DNA of 64,000 nt from Candidatus Avelusimicrobium intestinale (GCA_902765225.1 CACWYV010000004.1:124001-188000), one strand, 5' to 3'. Positions 35,338-44,814 are shown, counted from the stretch's first letter. Notes: generated from the letters alone by a model not told the origin. Program-made: numbers and translations.

Positions 35338-36006
35338 GTGTATACCTACATTGAAGATATCATTGGGTATCGCTTTAGGAATAAGGACCTTTTACGGGAA
35401 GCACTCACTCATAAATCGTACTCCGGGGAACACCGCCGTATCAAACATAATGAACGGTTGGAATTTCTGGGCGATAGCATTTTAGGCGCTGTGGTTGCGG
35501 ATTACATCTACAACCAGTGCCCGCATGTTGAAGAGGGGGTGCTTTCCAAAATTAAGTCCAACTTAGTTTCCCGCCGCAATTTATATTTCTGGGGCAAAAA
35601 GTTAGAAGTGGGCCGGTTTATGCTACTGGGCCACGGAGAGATTGCCACCGGCGGACGGGAACGGGATAGTATCATCTCCAATGCGGTAGAAGCCGTTATC
35701 GGGGCCGTTTATTTAGACGGTGGCTATCAAGCCGCCCAAACGGTTATTCTGCCTTGGGTGCGTACTCAAACCCTCACGCAAGATGCACAAGATTTTAAAA
35801 GCATCTTGCAAGAGTTGTTGCAAAAACAAGGTCCCCAAACTCCCGAATATGAAGTCATCCAAACGGTCGGGCCGGAACACGACAAAACATTTACTATCCG
35901 AGTCCGTTTGGCCGATCGGGAATTAGGGATAGGCAAAGGGCACAATAAAAAATCGGCAGAGCAGGCCGCTGCACAAGATGCCCTCAAACGTCTGCGTCAA
36001 GAATAG
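35338..36006 (+). CDS. rnc: Ribonuclease III
   Basis: 222 aa beginning at a GTG codon 1 nt after acpP. Catalytic signature NERLEFLGDS at 38-47 (E42, D46), second acidic pair in the VEAVIGAVYLDGG segment, and a C-terminal dsRNA-binding domain (about 152-222, ending GHNKKSAEQAAAQDAL). Cleaves double-stranded RNA, including 30S rRNA precursors. The acpP-rnc linkage is common. Weak ribosome site, so translation may be coupled to acpP. Confidence 0.95.
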   Translation: MYTYIEDIIGYRFRNKDLLREALTHKSYSGEHRRIKHNERLEFLGDSILGAVVADYIYNQCPHVEEGVLSKIKSNLVSRRNLYFWGKKLEVGRFMLLGHGEIATGGRERDSIISNAVEAVIGAVYLDGGYQAAQTVILPWVRTQTLTQDAQDFKSILQELLQKQGPQTPEYEVIQTVGPEHDKTFTIRVRLADRELGIGKGHNKKSAEQAAAQDALKRLRQE

Positions 36007-36017
36007 GATTTCTATAT

Positions 36018-37748
36018 ATGTCCGTTTCCCAAAATCCCCGTTCGTCATCTACCGAGGCCGCAAAAAAAATCTCGCGCTTGGTGGTTTTCTTCATTAAGAA
36101 ACCACTGACTGTGTTGGCTATCGTCGCGCTATTACCCATTTTATTTTTAATCCTTTTTACATTTAAAAGCGGCTATGCGCCCAAGTATCATAAACATAAA
36201 GTAGATAGTTTGGTTGTGACCAAAATGCCTACCGAAATTGCCAACGAAGCCACCCGCTTGTTACAAAAACGAGATCTGGACGGATTTTCGGAATTGCTGC
36301 ATGAGTTGGGCCCAAACATCAATGTAGTCAACGGTCGGGGAGATCCTCTCTTGTTGGTAGCCGCAACCTTGGGGAACCTCAAAGCCGTTGAAATTCTGCT
36401 TTCTGCCGGAGCGGATATCAATGCCCGTAATGCCCTTTCCGGGGATACCGCGCTCTTGCGGGCGCTTCTGCACACGAATAATTTTGACTTAGTGTCCAGT
36501 CTGGTTGTTTATGGGGCAGACATCAATGCCGTCAACAATTACGGTCAATCCCCCATGTCTTTGGCCTTGGAAAAACCAAGCGACGAAGCACACGACTACT
36601 TGCAAGATAAACTGGTAGATTTGTTTTTATCGCGGGGAGTATCGGTAGGATTAAGCGGCGAATATTTATTGCGCGCCAGCGGTAAGAAAAATTTGACCGG
36701 AGTGGTTGCCATGCTCAAGGGGGGGGTCAACCCCGACGTAGCGGATGCCAAAGGGAATACCCCACTCATTATTTCCTCTTCGTTAGGCGACTTGCAAAGC
36801 GTCAAATGGTTGCTGGACTACCGCGCGGACATCAATGCCGCCAATAAAGCCGGCAATACGGCCTTAATTTATGCAGCCAGTTACAACCGCTTGGATGTGG
36901 TAATAGAATTGTTAAAGCCCCAAACCTTGCAAGCCCCCTTAGATATCAACGCTAAAAACAAATTAGGGCAAACAGCCCTCTATCTGGCCGCTTCCCGCGG
37001 CTATGAAGATGTTGTTAAACGGCTTTTGGCTGCGGATGCAGACCCCACCTTGGCCGCCAATGACGGGCTCATCCCCTATTTGGTGGCCCGTAACAACAAA
37101 CGCCAGAGCGTACTTCCGTGGTTTGAGAAGAGTTTGCAAGAGGTCAAAAACAGCGTTATCCAAGACGATCAAGCGTTAGCCCGGGCGGAAGGACGCCAAC
37201 TGCAAGAAGAAATTCTTCAACCCGCTGTAACCGATGCTGATATTTTCAAAGCAGCCCAAACGGGCGATATAGACTTGGCCCGTCAAGTATTGCGGCTTAA
37301 CAAAGCTGTTGTGTTCAACAAAAACAAAGAAGGTGCCACTCCTTTATTGGTTGCTGTTGAAAACGGCCACCAAGAAATGGTGGATCTGTTACTGAAGAAT
37401 TTCGCCCGGTTATTTGAATCGTCCGTGAAGGGAAATGTTTTCCATATTGCGGTGCAAACAGAGAATTTGGATATGCTCAAACATTTGGTGCAACAAGCTC
37501 GTCAAGAGGGACGTTTACCCGTCATGTTGGAGTTCAAAATCAATATGGCAGGGCAACAGCAATTGACACCTTTGGGATTGGCGGCGCTCAATTGCAATAA
37601 AGAATTTTATGATTATTTGATTTCCATCGGTGCGCGCCCCGGCACGCGGGGAACGGGCCAATCCAATCTTTTGGGAATAGTTTCCCCGGTGGACCGGATG
37701 GCCGCCTGTAAAGCAAAACCCGCCCGGGCCAAAACATTCAAAAAGTAG
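36018..37748 (+). CDS. Membrane-anchored ankyrin-repeat protein
   Basis: 576 aa. One N-terminal membrane helix at about 30-50 (PLTVLAIVALLPILFLILF) preceded by basic residues, so the bulk is probably periplasmic. Then about 10-12 ankyrin repeats with the pattern G-TPL--A---G----V--LL--GAD-N (LVAATLGNLKAVEILLSAGA, TALIYAASYNRLDVVIELL). A non-repeat helical stretch (about 355-410) splits two arrays. Ankyrin arrays bind proteins; the partner is unknown. It is the last gene after rnc, 11 nt downstream, and is followed by a strong terminator. Confidence 0.88.
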   Translation: MSVSQNPRSSSTEAAKKISRLVVFFIKKPLTVLAIVALLPILFLILFTFKSGYAPKYHKHKVDSLVVTKMPTEIANEATRLLQKRDLDGFSELLHELGPNINVVNGRGDPLLLVAATLGNLKAVEILLSAGADINARNALSGDTALLRALLHTNNFDLVSSLVVYGADINAVNNYGQSPMSLALEKPSDEAHDYLQDKLVDLFLSRGVSVGLSGEYLLRASGKKNLTGVVAMLKGGVNPDVADAKGNTPLIISSSLGDLQSVKWLLDYRADINAANKAGNTALIYAASYNRLDVVIELLKPQTLQAPLDINAKNKLGQTALYLAASRGYEDVVKRLLAADADPTLAANDGLIPYLVARNNKRQSVLPWFEKSLQEVKNSVIQDDQALARAEGRQLQEEILQPAVTDADIFKAAQTGDIDLARQVLRLNKAVVFNKNKEGATPLLVAVENGHQEMVDLLLKNFARLFESSVKGNVFHIAVQTENLDMLKHLVQQARQEGRLPVMLEFKINMAGQQQLTPLGLAALNCNKEFYDYLISIGARPGTRGTGQSNLLGIVSPVDRMAACKAKPARAKTFKK

Positions 37749-37780
37749 CCTCATTTTAACAGATACGGAATCAGCATTAC

Positions 37781-37811
37781 AAAAACGGCAGACAAATGTC
37801 TGCCGTTTTTG
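37781..37811 (+). terminator. Bidirectional intrinsic terminator
   Basis: Perfect stem AAAAACGGCAGAC/GTCTGCCGTTTTT with an AAAT loop between the ankyrin gene and the convergent efflux operon. Confidence 0.9.
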
Positions 37812-37837
37812 GGGTCTAATCCGAAAAATATTACTTA

Positions 37838-39067
37838 TTATTCATACCGCAAAGCATCAATGGGAGTTAATTTAGACGCTTTATAGGCCGGATAAAAGCC
37901 GAAAAACACCCCCGTAGCCGCTGAAAATCCAGCCGACACCAAAATAGCCCAAATACTCAAATGTGCCTGTAAGGACATATATTTAGCTACAAACAACGTA
38001 AAAATAATACCCAGAATAATTCCAATAAGTCCGCCCATACATGAAAGCGTGACCGCTTCTCCCAAAAACTGCATACGGATATTCCAACTGGTAGCCCCTA
38101 TAGCCATACGGATGCCGATTTCGCGTGTACGTTCGGTCACGGATACGAGCATAATATTCATTACCCCGATACCGCCCACAATAAGCGAAATGGCCCCGAT
38201 AATTCCCAAAAACAAGCTCATCGTTGTAGCCGTGCTTTTGGCCTGCTCTACAAACGAAGCCATATCATCTAACTGAAAATCATCCTTGCCGAGCGGGTGA
38301 ATGCGGTGCGTATTACGCACCACATTTTGAATATCCACTTTCGTATTTTCAATCTGGTTAAAATCGGCCACTTTTATAACCACGCGGTCCAACGCCCGGC
38401 GGTCTTTACTGTTCCAACCGCTTACATCCAACTTTACTTTGCCCGTCGTGTAAGGGATTAAGGCCCCTTCGTCAATGTTAAATCCAAAACCGCTGGAACC
38501 GGTCTTTTTCGTTACGCCGATTACCGTAAACGGGATGTTATTAAGCACAACCGTTTTGTTCAGCGGATTCACATCCCCAAAAATGGTTTGGGCGGCACTG
38601 GCCCCCAACACCATGACTTGGGAATAATTTTCAATTTCACGCTCCGTGAATTCCCGTCCGCGTTCTACACTCCAATCGTATGCTTTCAAAATATCTGTAT
38701 CGGTGGCCAATGCACTTAAAGACACGCTGGTATTACGGTATTTCACTTCAAAACTTGATTGGATATACGGCGCAGCGGCATCCACTCCCGCCAGTTCGCG
38801 AATAGCCCGGACATCCGTCATGGTTACATCTTTGGGAGAGGAAATACTGGCATCCAAATTCCACGGCTGGCGCAGGAAAATAATGTTAGTACCCATATTG
38901 GAGAACCGGTCCGCAATACTCTTTTTAGTGGCAGCACCGACGGCTAACACCGTAATCACCGCCGCTACCCCAATGATGATTCCCAAACTGGTCAGTGCAG
39001 CACGCATTTTGTTAGCAAAAATGGCTTTTAATGAAATTTTAAAAATAGCGCAAAAAGAATCCCACAT
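37838..39067 (-). CDS. MacB-type ABC transporter permease
   Basis: 409 aa, FtsX/MacB topology: a helix near 22-45 (ALTSLGIIIGVAAVITVLAVGA), a large periplasmic core domain (about 50-270), then three helices at the C terminus (about 285-400, with GGIGVMNIMLVSVTERTREIGIR). It is the permease half of a mechanotransmission-type exporter whose ATPase is the separate upstream gene. Last gene of the tolC-macA-ATPase-permease operon. Substrate (antibiotic, siderophore, lipopeptide or protein) cannot be read. Confidence 0.9.
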   Translation of the reverse strand: MWDSFCAIFKISLKAIFANKMRAALTSLGIIIGVAAVITVLAVGAATKKSIADRFSNMGTNIIFLRQPWNLDASISSPKDVTMTDVRAIRELAGVDAAAPYIQSSFEVKYRNTSVSLSALATDTDILKAYDWSVERGREFTEREIENYSQVMVLGASAAQTIFGDVNPLNKTVVLNNIPFTVIGVTKKTGSSGFGFNIDEGALIPYTTGKVKLDVSGWNSKDRRALDRVVIKVADFNQIENTKVDIQNVVRNTHRIHPLGKDDFQLDDMASFVEQAKSTATTMSLFLGIIGAISLIVGGIGVMNIMLVSVTERTREIGIRMAIGATSWNIRMQFLGEAVTLSCMGGLIGIILGIIFTLFVAKYMSLQAHLSIWAILVSAGFSAATGVFFGFYPAYKASKLTPIDALRYE

Positions 39068-39068
39068 A

Positions 39069-39752
39069 TCATTTTACCTCATCACTGACTTTTTGGCCGT
39101 CTTTAAATTTAATAAGCCGCGAGGCATACGCCGCGATATCCGGCTCGTGCGTAATCAAAATAACAGTCTTGCCCATTTCTTTATTGAGCCGGGTGAATAA
39201 TTCCATCACCTCAATACTCATTTTGGTATCCAAGTTTCCGGTCGGCTCATCGGCGAAAATGATAGGGGCATCACACACCAAGCTGCGCGCAATGGCCACC
39301 CGCTGTTGCTGACCGCCGGAGAGTTGGTTGGGTAAGTGAAACGCCCGCTGCTCCAGACCGACGGCTTTTAAAGCCGCCAACGCTTTTTCCCGCCGTTCAT
39401 GTGCGGGAGTATGGTTATAAATCATGGGAAGTTCTACGTTTTCTACGGCCGTGGTCCGTTTGATTAAATTAAACCCCTGAAATACAAACCCGATTTTTCG
39501 GTTACGTACGCCAGCCAATTTAGATAAGTCCGTTTCCGTCACATTGATACCGTCCAACATATACGAGCCGCTGGTCGGTTTATCCAGACAACCCAAAATA
39601 TTCATAAACGTAGATTTCCCCGAACCGGAAGGCCCCATCACTGCCACAAACTCGCCTTTATCAATGGAAACACTTACTCCGTTGAGTGCACGCACTTCCA
39701 CGTCGCCCAGTTTGTATATTTTATACAAGTTTCGCGTATCAATCAGCGCCAT
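39069..39752 (-). CDS. MacB/LolD-type ABC transporter ATP-binding protein
   Basis: 227 aa. Walker A GPSGSGKST at 40-48, signature LSGGQQQRVAIARSL, Walker B IIFADEPTGNLD and the H-loop ITHEP. Partner of the permease encoded 1 nt downstream. In E. coli MacB the ATPase and permease are fused; here they are two genes, as in many other phyla. Confidence 0.93.
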   Translation of the reverse strand: MALIDTRNLYKIYKLGDVEVRALNGVSVSIDKGEFVAVMGPSGSGKSTFMNILGCLDKPTSGSYMLDGINVTETDLSKLAGVRNRKIGFVFQGFNLIKRTTAVENVELPMIYNHTPAHERREKALAALKAVGLEQRAFHLPNQLSGGQQQRVAIARSLVCDAPIIFADEPTGNLDTKMSIEVMELFTRLNKEMGKTVILITHEPDIAAYASRLIKFKDGQKVSDEVK

Positions 39753-39770
39753 AGGAGCCCCCGTTTTTTG

Positions 39771-41015
39771 TTAGCGCCGCCGTCCGCCACCACCCGGACG
39801 CGGGGGATTACCAAATCCGGACGCGGCAACAGCTTTCAAATTATTCTCGCCGACAATGACCATATCGCCTTCTTGCACATCACCGGAAACAATTTCCGTA
39901 TTTTTAGCCGCAATGATACCAATAGAAACATCTACCCGCTCCGGCGCAGCCCCGCGGCGCATCTTCCACACACCGGTTTTTTCGTACGTTTTGCGGTTGG
40001 TGGAGGGGGAGAAACGGAGCGCCTCGTTCGGCACCAACAGGACATCTTTCTTCTCTTGGGTAAAAATCGTCATGGTAGCCGTCATGCCGGGTTTTAAGCG
40101 CAAGTCTTCGTTAGACACGTCCACAATGACCGTATACGACGTACTGCTGGAAGAGGAAGCCGTATCCACGTAATTTGTGCGCACTTGGCGGACGGTTCCG
40201 CTGAATTTTTCGCCCATGTAACCATCTAACGTAAATTCGGCTTTTTGGCCGGCTTTAATTTTAACGATATCGGCCTCGGAAACTTTGGCTTCAATTTGCA
40301 TTTTGGTTAAATCTTGCGCTACCACAAACAGTTCCGGCGTAGAAAAACCGGCGGTAATCGTTTGACCTTCGCTCACCTTACGCGTCAGCACAACCCCGTC
40401 AATGGGGGAAACAATTTTGGTATTGGACAAGTTTTTCTGGGCCGTGTCCACGTTGGACTGTGCCCGCACCACACTGGCCCGCGCCGCATTGAGCGAACTT
40501 TTGGCGTTGGCATAAGACAATTCATGTTCTTCCAAATTCACTTTGGAGACATATTCTTTTTGGTAGAGCGATTTGTATCGCTCATAATTCTTTTTAGCCA
40601 AACGGTACGATACCTCGGCCGATTGCAAACTTTCTTTGGCCGATGACAAACTGGCATTGGCTTCGGCTAAAGAGGCCAAAATTTGCGTTTGGTCAATAAC
40701 CGCCATCAAATCGCCTTTTTTGACTTCGCTATTATAATCTACATAGATTTTTAAAATTTCACCCGACACCAACGATCCGACTTGTGTGGTATTGACGGGG
40801 TTAATCGGGCCGGAGGCCTCCACCAAATCGGCAATATCGCCCCGGGTCACGCGTGCCAAACGGAACATCGGAGCCGTGCGGTGTTTGCCAAACATACCTT
40901 TGAGCCCGACGAACACGGCCAGTACAATTAAAATGAGGATGATTTTTTTCCACCATCCGCCGCGCCAACACAGGCCCAGCACTTTTTCTTTTGCGTTATA
41001 TAAGAACTGTTTCAT
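39771..41015 (-). CDS. MacA-like periplasmic adaptor (membrane fusion protein)
   Basis: 414 aa. N-terminal membrane helix about 23-40, lipoyl half-motifs flanking a long coiled-coil hairpin (about 100-200, SLAEANASLSSAKESLQSAE and repeats), then beta-barrel and membrane-proximal domains (LKPGMTATMTIFTQEKKDVLLVPNEAL, in parts). C terminus is Gly/Arg-rich (NPPRPGGGGRRR). It bridges the inner-membrane ABC pump and the TolC-like channel encoded immediately upstream. Confidence 0.92.
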   Translation of the reverse strand: MKQFLYNAKEKVLGLCWRGGWWKKIILILIVLAVFVGLKGMFGKHRTAPMFRLARVTRGDIADLVEASGPINPVNTTQVGSLVSGEILKIYVDYNSEVKKGDLMAVIDQTQILASLAEANASLSSAKESLQSAEVSYRLAKKNYERYKSLYQKEYVSKVNLEEHELSYANAKSSLNAARASVVRAQSNVDTAQKNLSNTKIVSPIDGVVLTRKVSEGQTITAGFSTPELFVVAQDLTKMQIEAKVSEADIVKIKAGQKAEFTLDGYMGEKFSGTVRQVRTNYVDTASSSSSTSYTVIVDVSNEDLRLKPGMTATMTIFTQEKKDVLLVPNEALRFSPSTNRKTYEKTGVWKMRRGAAPERVDVSIGIIAAKNTEIVSGDVQEGDMVIVGENNLKAVAASGFGNPPRPGGGGRRR

Positions 41016-41016
41016 A

Positions 41017-42387
41017 TTAGTTTGTCCCCATCGCTTGTTTCAAATCGGCTACCGCGGCGGCGTAATCATACCGGGCGGTCAGCAAACTCAATTCGGCATC
41101 CGTGTAAGCCACTTCGGCATCTTTGAGTTCAATACTATCTCCAATTCCTTCGTTGTATCGGCCCTGTGCCAGTTCCAAATTTTCTTTGGCTTTTTCCACA
41201 TTCAGTGCCGCCAGCGGAATACTTTCCGCAGATTCCTGCATGGCAATGTAGGCACTTTGTACTTCTAAGAATACGTCATTGAGCAGGCTGCGGTTGGAGT
41301 TATTGATTCGCTCCAAATTCAGCCGCGCCTGTTTGACACTGTTGTAGGTCTTAAACGCACTGAAAATGGGAATATCAACGGACAGCATCAATTTAGTTTC
41401 CTCGTTATCCAGCCGCAAATCGTCGCTGTATTTATTAAACCCGGCCGAGAAAGAAAACGTCGGCAGATATCCGGCCTTGGCTTGGTTGACGCGGATTTGC
41501 CCGATTTTAGCATTCGTTTGAGACGATAAAATATCGGGTCTGTTTTCGTACGCTGTTTTGACCGCATCCGGAAAAGAAAGGGTCAGCGGTTCTACTTCTT
41601 CCACCTGCACCACCTGTAAAACGTGGGGGGTTGTTAAACCCATTGCATTAGACAAATTAGCCGAGGCCGTTTTCACCGCGTTTTGGGCACGGATGAGACG
41701 TAATTTTTCGTTATTAAGGTTTACTTCCGCCGTCGTAACATCTACTTTGGGCCGCAATCCTTGTTTGTAATATTCGGTCGCACGGTCGTATTGTTCCTGG
41801 TATAATTCGCGTGATTTGGTGCGGATATCCACCGCGCGCTGGGCGGAAGCCAACGCGTAATAGGCCCTTTTGACGTTACGGGAAATTAAATTGGTTTGGT
41901 TGTTTTTGTCCAGTTCGGCTTGGGCTACCTGCATATCGGCAATTTTAACGGCTCTGACCTTATCGGTAAACCCCGAAATAGATACCTGGGCTTGGGCATA
42001 AGCATTAGAAGCCCCGTGGTCTGCCGTCGGTTGTCCGGCCGGTTGGGAAACCGTATAATTTTGGGAAGCACCGGCCTTAACAGTAGGTAAAAACTCCCCG
42101 CGCGCTAGGTTCAATTGCACGTGCGCTTCTTCCACCGCCAATTGCGCACTATGTGCCCGGGGGCTGTGGATAAGCGCGATGCGGATGCAATCTTCCAGCG
42201 TAAGTGTACCTGTCAATAACTCATCTATTTCTTTCTTTTGCTCATCCGTTAAGCGCAAGGGGTCCTTTTCCTGCGCGGTGGCGTCTTGCGGGTACAACCC
42301 CGATGAACGCAACAATTCATCCGCCGCCTGTGCGGAAAAAGAAACCAATAAAATGCTACATCCCAAAAGTATCCCAAGTTTTTTCAT
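41017..42387 (-). CDS. TolC-family outer-membrane efflux protein
   Basis: 456 aa with signal peptide MKKLGILLGCSILLVSFSAQA. Two OEP repeats of long helices and beta segments (LTLEDCIRIALIHSPRAHSA at the start of the first; LSFPDAVKTAYENRPDILSS of the second) form the trimeric channel-tunnel. First gene of the efflux operon, 1 nt from the adaptor gene. TATAAT lies 6 nt before the ATG with no Shine-Dalgarno, so the operon message may be leaderless. Confidence 0.93.
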   Translation of the reverse strand: MKKLGILLGCSILLVSFSAQAADELLRSSGLYPQDATAQEKDPLRLTDEQKKEIDELLTGTLTLEDCIRIALIHSPRAHSAQLAVEEAHVQLNLARGEFLPTVKAGASQNYTVSQPAGQPTADHGASNAYAQAQVSISGFTDKVRAVKIADMQVAQAELDKNNQTNLISRNVKRAYYALASAQRAVDIRTKSRELYQEQYDRATEYYKQGLRPKVDVTTAEVNLNNEKLRLIRAQNAVKTASANLSNAMGLTTPHVLQVVQVEEVEPLTLSFPDAVKTAYENRPDILSSQTNAKIGQIRVNQAKAGYLPTFSFSAGFNKYSDDLRLDNEETKLMLSVDIPIFSAFKTYNSVKQARLNLERINNSNRSLLNDVFLEVQSAYIAMQESAESIPLAALNVEKAKENLELAQGRYNEGIGDSIELKDAEVAYTDAELSLLTARYDYAAAVADLKQAMGTN

Positions 42388-42393
42388 AGTATA

Positions 42394-42399
42394 ATTATA
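42394..42399 (-). promoter_or_regulatory. -10 box 6 nt before the efflux operon ATG (leaderless candidate)
   Basis: Minus strand TATAAT, then TATACT and the ATG at 42387. Confidence 0.5.
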
Positions 42400-42477
42400 T
42401 AAATTTCACTGATTCAATTTTAGACTTTTTTAAAACGCTCACAAAGTATAAACCCCCGTCCGACTTATTTTATTGCA

Positions 42478-42520
42478 GGGGACCAAAGGGCCCATTCTCC
42501 TCTAGGTCTTTGGACCCTTG
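42478..42520 (+). promoter_or_regulatory. GGTC/GACC palindromic box element, copy 1
   Basis: GGGACCAAAG (42479-42488) can pair with CTTTGGACCC (42508-42517), 9 of 10 positions. The box TCTAGGTCTTTGGACCCTTG (42501-42520) matches 18 of 20 bases of a box upstream of the secreted ankyrin gene at 54812. Lies 50 nt before the secreted TIKI/ChaN-like gene. Function (operator or RNA hairpin) is unknown. Confidence 0.5.
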
Positions 42521-42570
42521 TTATTACATACTTTTTGGGTTACAATTTAAGTAACTAATAAGGAGAAAAT

Positions 42571-43815
42571 ATGTCAACTAGGTTGAAAGAAAAAATTTTA
42601 TCTTTATGTGGTGTGGTGGTGGTGTTACTTACTCCGGTATATTTGTTAGCACAGCAGAATCCGATAAACCTGTTGCGCCAAAAAGATCCCAAACTGGCCC
42701 GAGAATTTGAATTATTACTCAAAAAAGACCCTACTTTATTAGATCGCTTAAAAGAAGCAGCTCAACCGGCCCAATCTTACAAAACCCGCATATTCAACGA
42801 TAATGGATATGGTATACCGCAGTTGCAAACGTGGTTGACAGATTACATAGCTAACTTGCCTCAGGAGCAACGTCCGATTTTTGAGCAGGCCCGCTTCAAT
42901 TTAGCGGCACCTTTTGAGCCGCGGACCCGTGCCCCAACCTCTTCTTTAACAACACAACAAACATACCTGGCTTGGGAAAGATTACTTCAGCGTAACAAAG
43001 CGGTTTCTTTGCAAGAGAAGAACCCGTTTACATTACCCGAACTACGGTCGGCCCGACTTATTTTACTGGGGGAAGACCATACCCACCACTATCCGGCCGA
43101 ACAGATGGTGGAACAGATCATTTCATATAACAAAACCGCCCCTGAGGGGAAAAAAATTACCCATTTATTTGTGGAGTTTTCCTATCAAGGAAATTTTGCC
43201 ATGGACTATCTTCGCGCTCATAGGAATGATGGCCTTGACGAACCAACTTTGTTCAAGCAAGCCATCGCCTATAGTAAAAAGAAGATGGGTGCTTATTTTA
43301 TACCCGCCACCTTACGCGAGCAGGTCCGTTGGCTACGTCTGGGATACCGATTGCTTCAAGAAAATACCGAGGTTCAGTTTTACGCTTATGACAGGCCCTC
43401 GTCGTCCGTCCTGGCCCGCAACCAAACGGCCTGGGCTTTTATGGATGCTGTGTATAAGCAACCGCACACCAAAGCCGTATTTATAGGGGGAGCCTTGCAC
43501 GTGCTGCGTGGGAACATTCCAACGGCACTATTCCGTATGATTTCCGCAGCGGAATCGTTACCCAATATCCCGACCGTACCCGATAAAGATATCGTTACTA
43601 TTTTTATTGCCGGAGGCCAACAGTGGACGGACGATTTACCGCTCTACGGGGGCCAACAGGAAGAAAAAGAATTGTATGACATTTTATTGGAATATTACCA
43701 GGACAAACCCGGTACTTGGGCATTAAAAACAAACCCGGCCACCTTTGGATTTGATTATTATTTTATCTTTGACCAACACGGAGTTCCCACCGTTACAGAT
43801 GCAAACCGTTGGTAA
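42571..43815 (+). CDS. Secreted TIKI/ChaN/EreA-superfamily-like protein
   Basis: 414 aa. Signal peptide about 1-27 (LCGVVVVLLTPVYLLAQ). The central domain begins ARLILLGEDHTHHYPAEQMV, the GExHxx pattern of the TIKI/TraB/ChaN/erythromycin-esterase superfamily, and continues with FVEFSYQGN and a later IGGALHVLRG, where a second conserved His is expected. ChaN-like members bind haem, TIKI members are metalloproteases, EreA members are esterases; which applies here cannot be decided. GGAG 8 nt before the ATG. TACAAT at 42541-42546 may be its -10. Single gene between the efflux operon and a terminator. Confidence 0.65.
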   Translation: MSTRLKEKILSLCGVVVVLLTPVYLLAQQNPINLLRQKDPKLAREFELLLKKDPTLLDRLKEAAQPAQSYKTRIFNDNGYGIPQLQTWLTDYIANLPQEQRPIFEQARFNLAAPFEPRTRAPTSSLTTQQTYLAWERLLQRNKAVSLQEKNPFTLPELRSARLILLGEDHTHHYPAEQMVEQIISYNKTAPEGKKITHLFVEFSYQGNFAMDYLRAHRNDGLDEPTLFKQAIAYSKKKMGAYFIPATLREQVRWLRLGYRLLQENTEVQFYAYDRPSSSVLARNQTAWAFMDAVYKQPHTKAVFIGGALHVLRGNIPTALFRMISAAESLPNIPTVPDKDIVTIFIAGGQQWTDDLPLYGGQQEEKELYDILLEYYQDKPGTWALKTNPATFGFDYYFIFDQHGVPTVTDANRW

Positions 43816-43828
43816 TAACATCTACCCC

Positions 43829-43863
43829 AAAAAACACGCCTGCACCTGTGGGAGTGTTTTTTT
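43829..43863 (+). terminator. Intrinsic terminator after the TIKI/ChaN-like gene
   Basis: AAAAAACAC pairs with GTGTTTTTT around a 16-nt loop, ending in a T-run. Confidence 0.7.
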
Positions 43864-43880
43864 ATATCCCTTAAGTAATA

Positions 43881-43886
43881 TATAAT
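43881..43886 (+). promoter_or_regulatory. -10 box 6 nt before the DUF486 ATG (leaderless candidate)
   Basis: TATAAT, then ATAATC and the ATG at 43893; no Shine-Dalgarno. Confidence 0.5.
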
Positions 43887-43892
43887 ATAATC

Positions 43893-44225
43893 ATGCTCAA
43901 ACCTATTCTCCTGTTGTGCATCGCGAACCTTTTTATGACCGTGGCATGGTATGGTCACCTCAAATTCAAAGATGCCTCTCTTTGGCTTATTATTGTTGTC
44001 AGTTGGGCTATCGCGTTTATTGAATATTGTTTTCAAGTACCCGCCAACCGCATAGGCAGTACCTATTTTACCGTAACCCAATTAAAAGTAATGCAGGAAG
44101 TCATCACGTTAGTCGTCTTTGCCGGATTTTCGGCTGTATATTTTAAAGAAACATTCAAATGGAATCACTGGGTCGGGTTCCTCTGCCTGGTGGCAGCGGT
44201 ATTTTTTGTATTTAAGAAGTGGTAG
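43893..44225 (+). CDS. DUF486/DMT-family small membrane protein
   Basis: 110 aa with four hydrophobic helices (LLLCIANLFMTVAWYGHL; LWLIIVVSWAIAFIEYCFQ; VITLVVFAGFSAVYF; VGFLCLVAAVFFVF). PANRIGSTYFTVTQLKVMQE is the conserved DUF486 stretch. DUF486 proteins belong to the drug/metabolite transporter superfamily and probably act as dimers; substrate unknown. Followed 44 nt later by the dCMP deaminase gene with its own ribosome site. Confidence 0.88.
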   Translation: MLKPILLLCIANLFMTVAWYGHLKFKDASLWLIIVVSWAIAFIEYCFQVPANRIGSTYFTVTQLKVMQEVITLVVFAGFSAVYFKETFKWNHWVGFLCLVAAVFFVFKKW

Positions 44226-44269
44226 ATTAAACAAGGTCTGTAAAAACGTACGTAGGGATAGGAGTCCCC

Positions 44270-44776
44270 ATGAAAAACGAACATCAATTATTTATTAAAA
44301 TGGCGCAATTGGTGGAAGAACAGTCCACCTGTTGCCGGTTGCACGTCGGCGCGGTACTGGTCAAGGATACCCGTGTCATCAGTATGGGATTTAACGGCAC
44401 GGCCTCCGGGCAAAAACACTGCGAGGACTATTTTAAAGAACTGTACGAAAAAGAATACCAAAAGGAATTTGCCACGCTAGCCGATTTTATGGCCAGCCGT
44501 ACATTTTACGATTTGCACGGGAAATTTTCCATTGATAACGAACTGCACGCCGAACAAAATGCCATTTCCTTTGCGGCTAAAAACGGGATTGCCACCGAAG
44601 GGGGGACTATCTACGTTACGTGGTCGCCGTGCGTACACTGCGCTAAAGTTATCGTCAGTGCGGGGATTAAAAAAGTATTTTTTAAAAACCTCTATGACCG
44701 TAGTCAGGAAGGAATTTATTTCTTGCGGAAAAACGGCATTGAATGCGCCCAACTGACCGGGCCGGACTGTGACTAG
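44270..44776 (+). CDS. dCMP deaminase (ComEB-like)
   Basis: 168-aa zinc-dependent cytidine/deoxycytidylate deaminase. Active-site H93-A-E95 (LHAEQNA) and the zinc ligands C121 and C124 (WSPCVHCAKV) are intact; the N-terminal C-RLHVGAVLVKD stretch is characteristic. Makes dUMP from dCMP for thymidylate synthesis. TAGGAG upstream of the ATG. Confidence 0.92.
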   Translation: MKNEHQLFIKMAQLVEEQSTCCRLHVGAVLVKDTRVISMGFNGTASGQKHCEDYFKELYEKEYQKEFATLADFMASRTFYDLHGKFSIDNELHAEQNAISFAAKNGIATEGGTIYVTWSPCVHCAKVIVSAGIKKVFFKNLYDRSQEGIYFLRKNGIECAQLTGPDCD

Positions 44777-44800
44777 TGGTCACACCCCTATTAAATTTAC

Positions 44801-44806
44801 TATAAT
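44801..44806 (+). promoter_or_regulatory. -10 box 8 nt before the TPR gene ATG (leaderless candidate)
   Basis: TATAAT followed by ATAGATAT and the ATG at 44815; no Shine-Dalgarno. Confidence 0.5.
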
Positions 44807-44814
44807 ATAGATAT

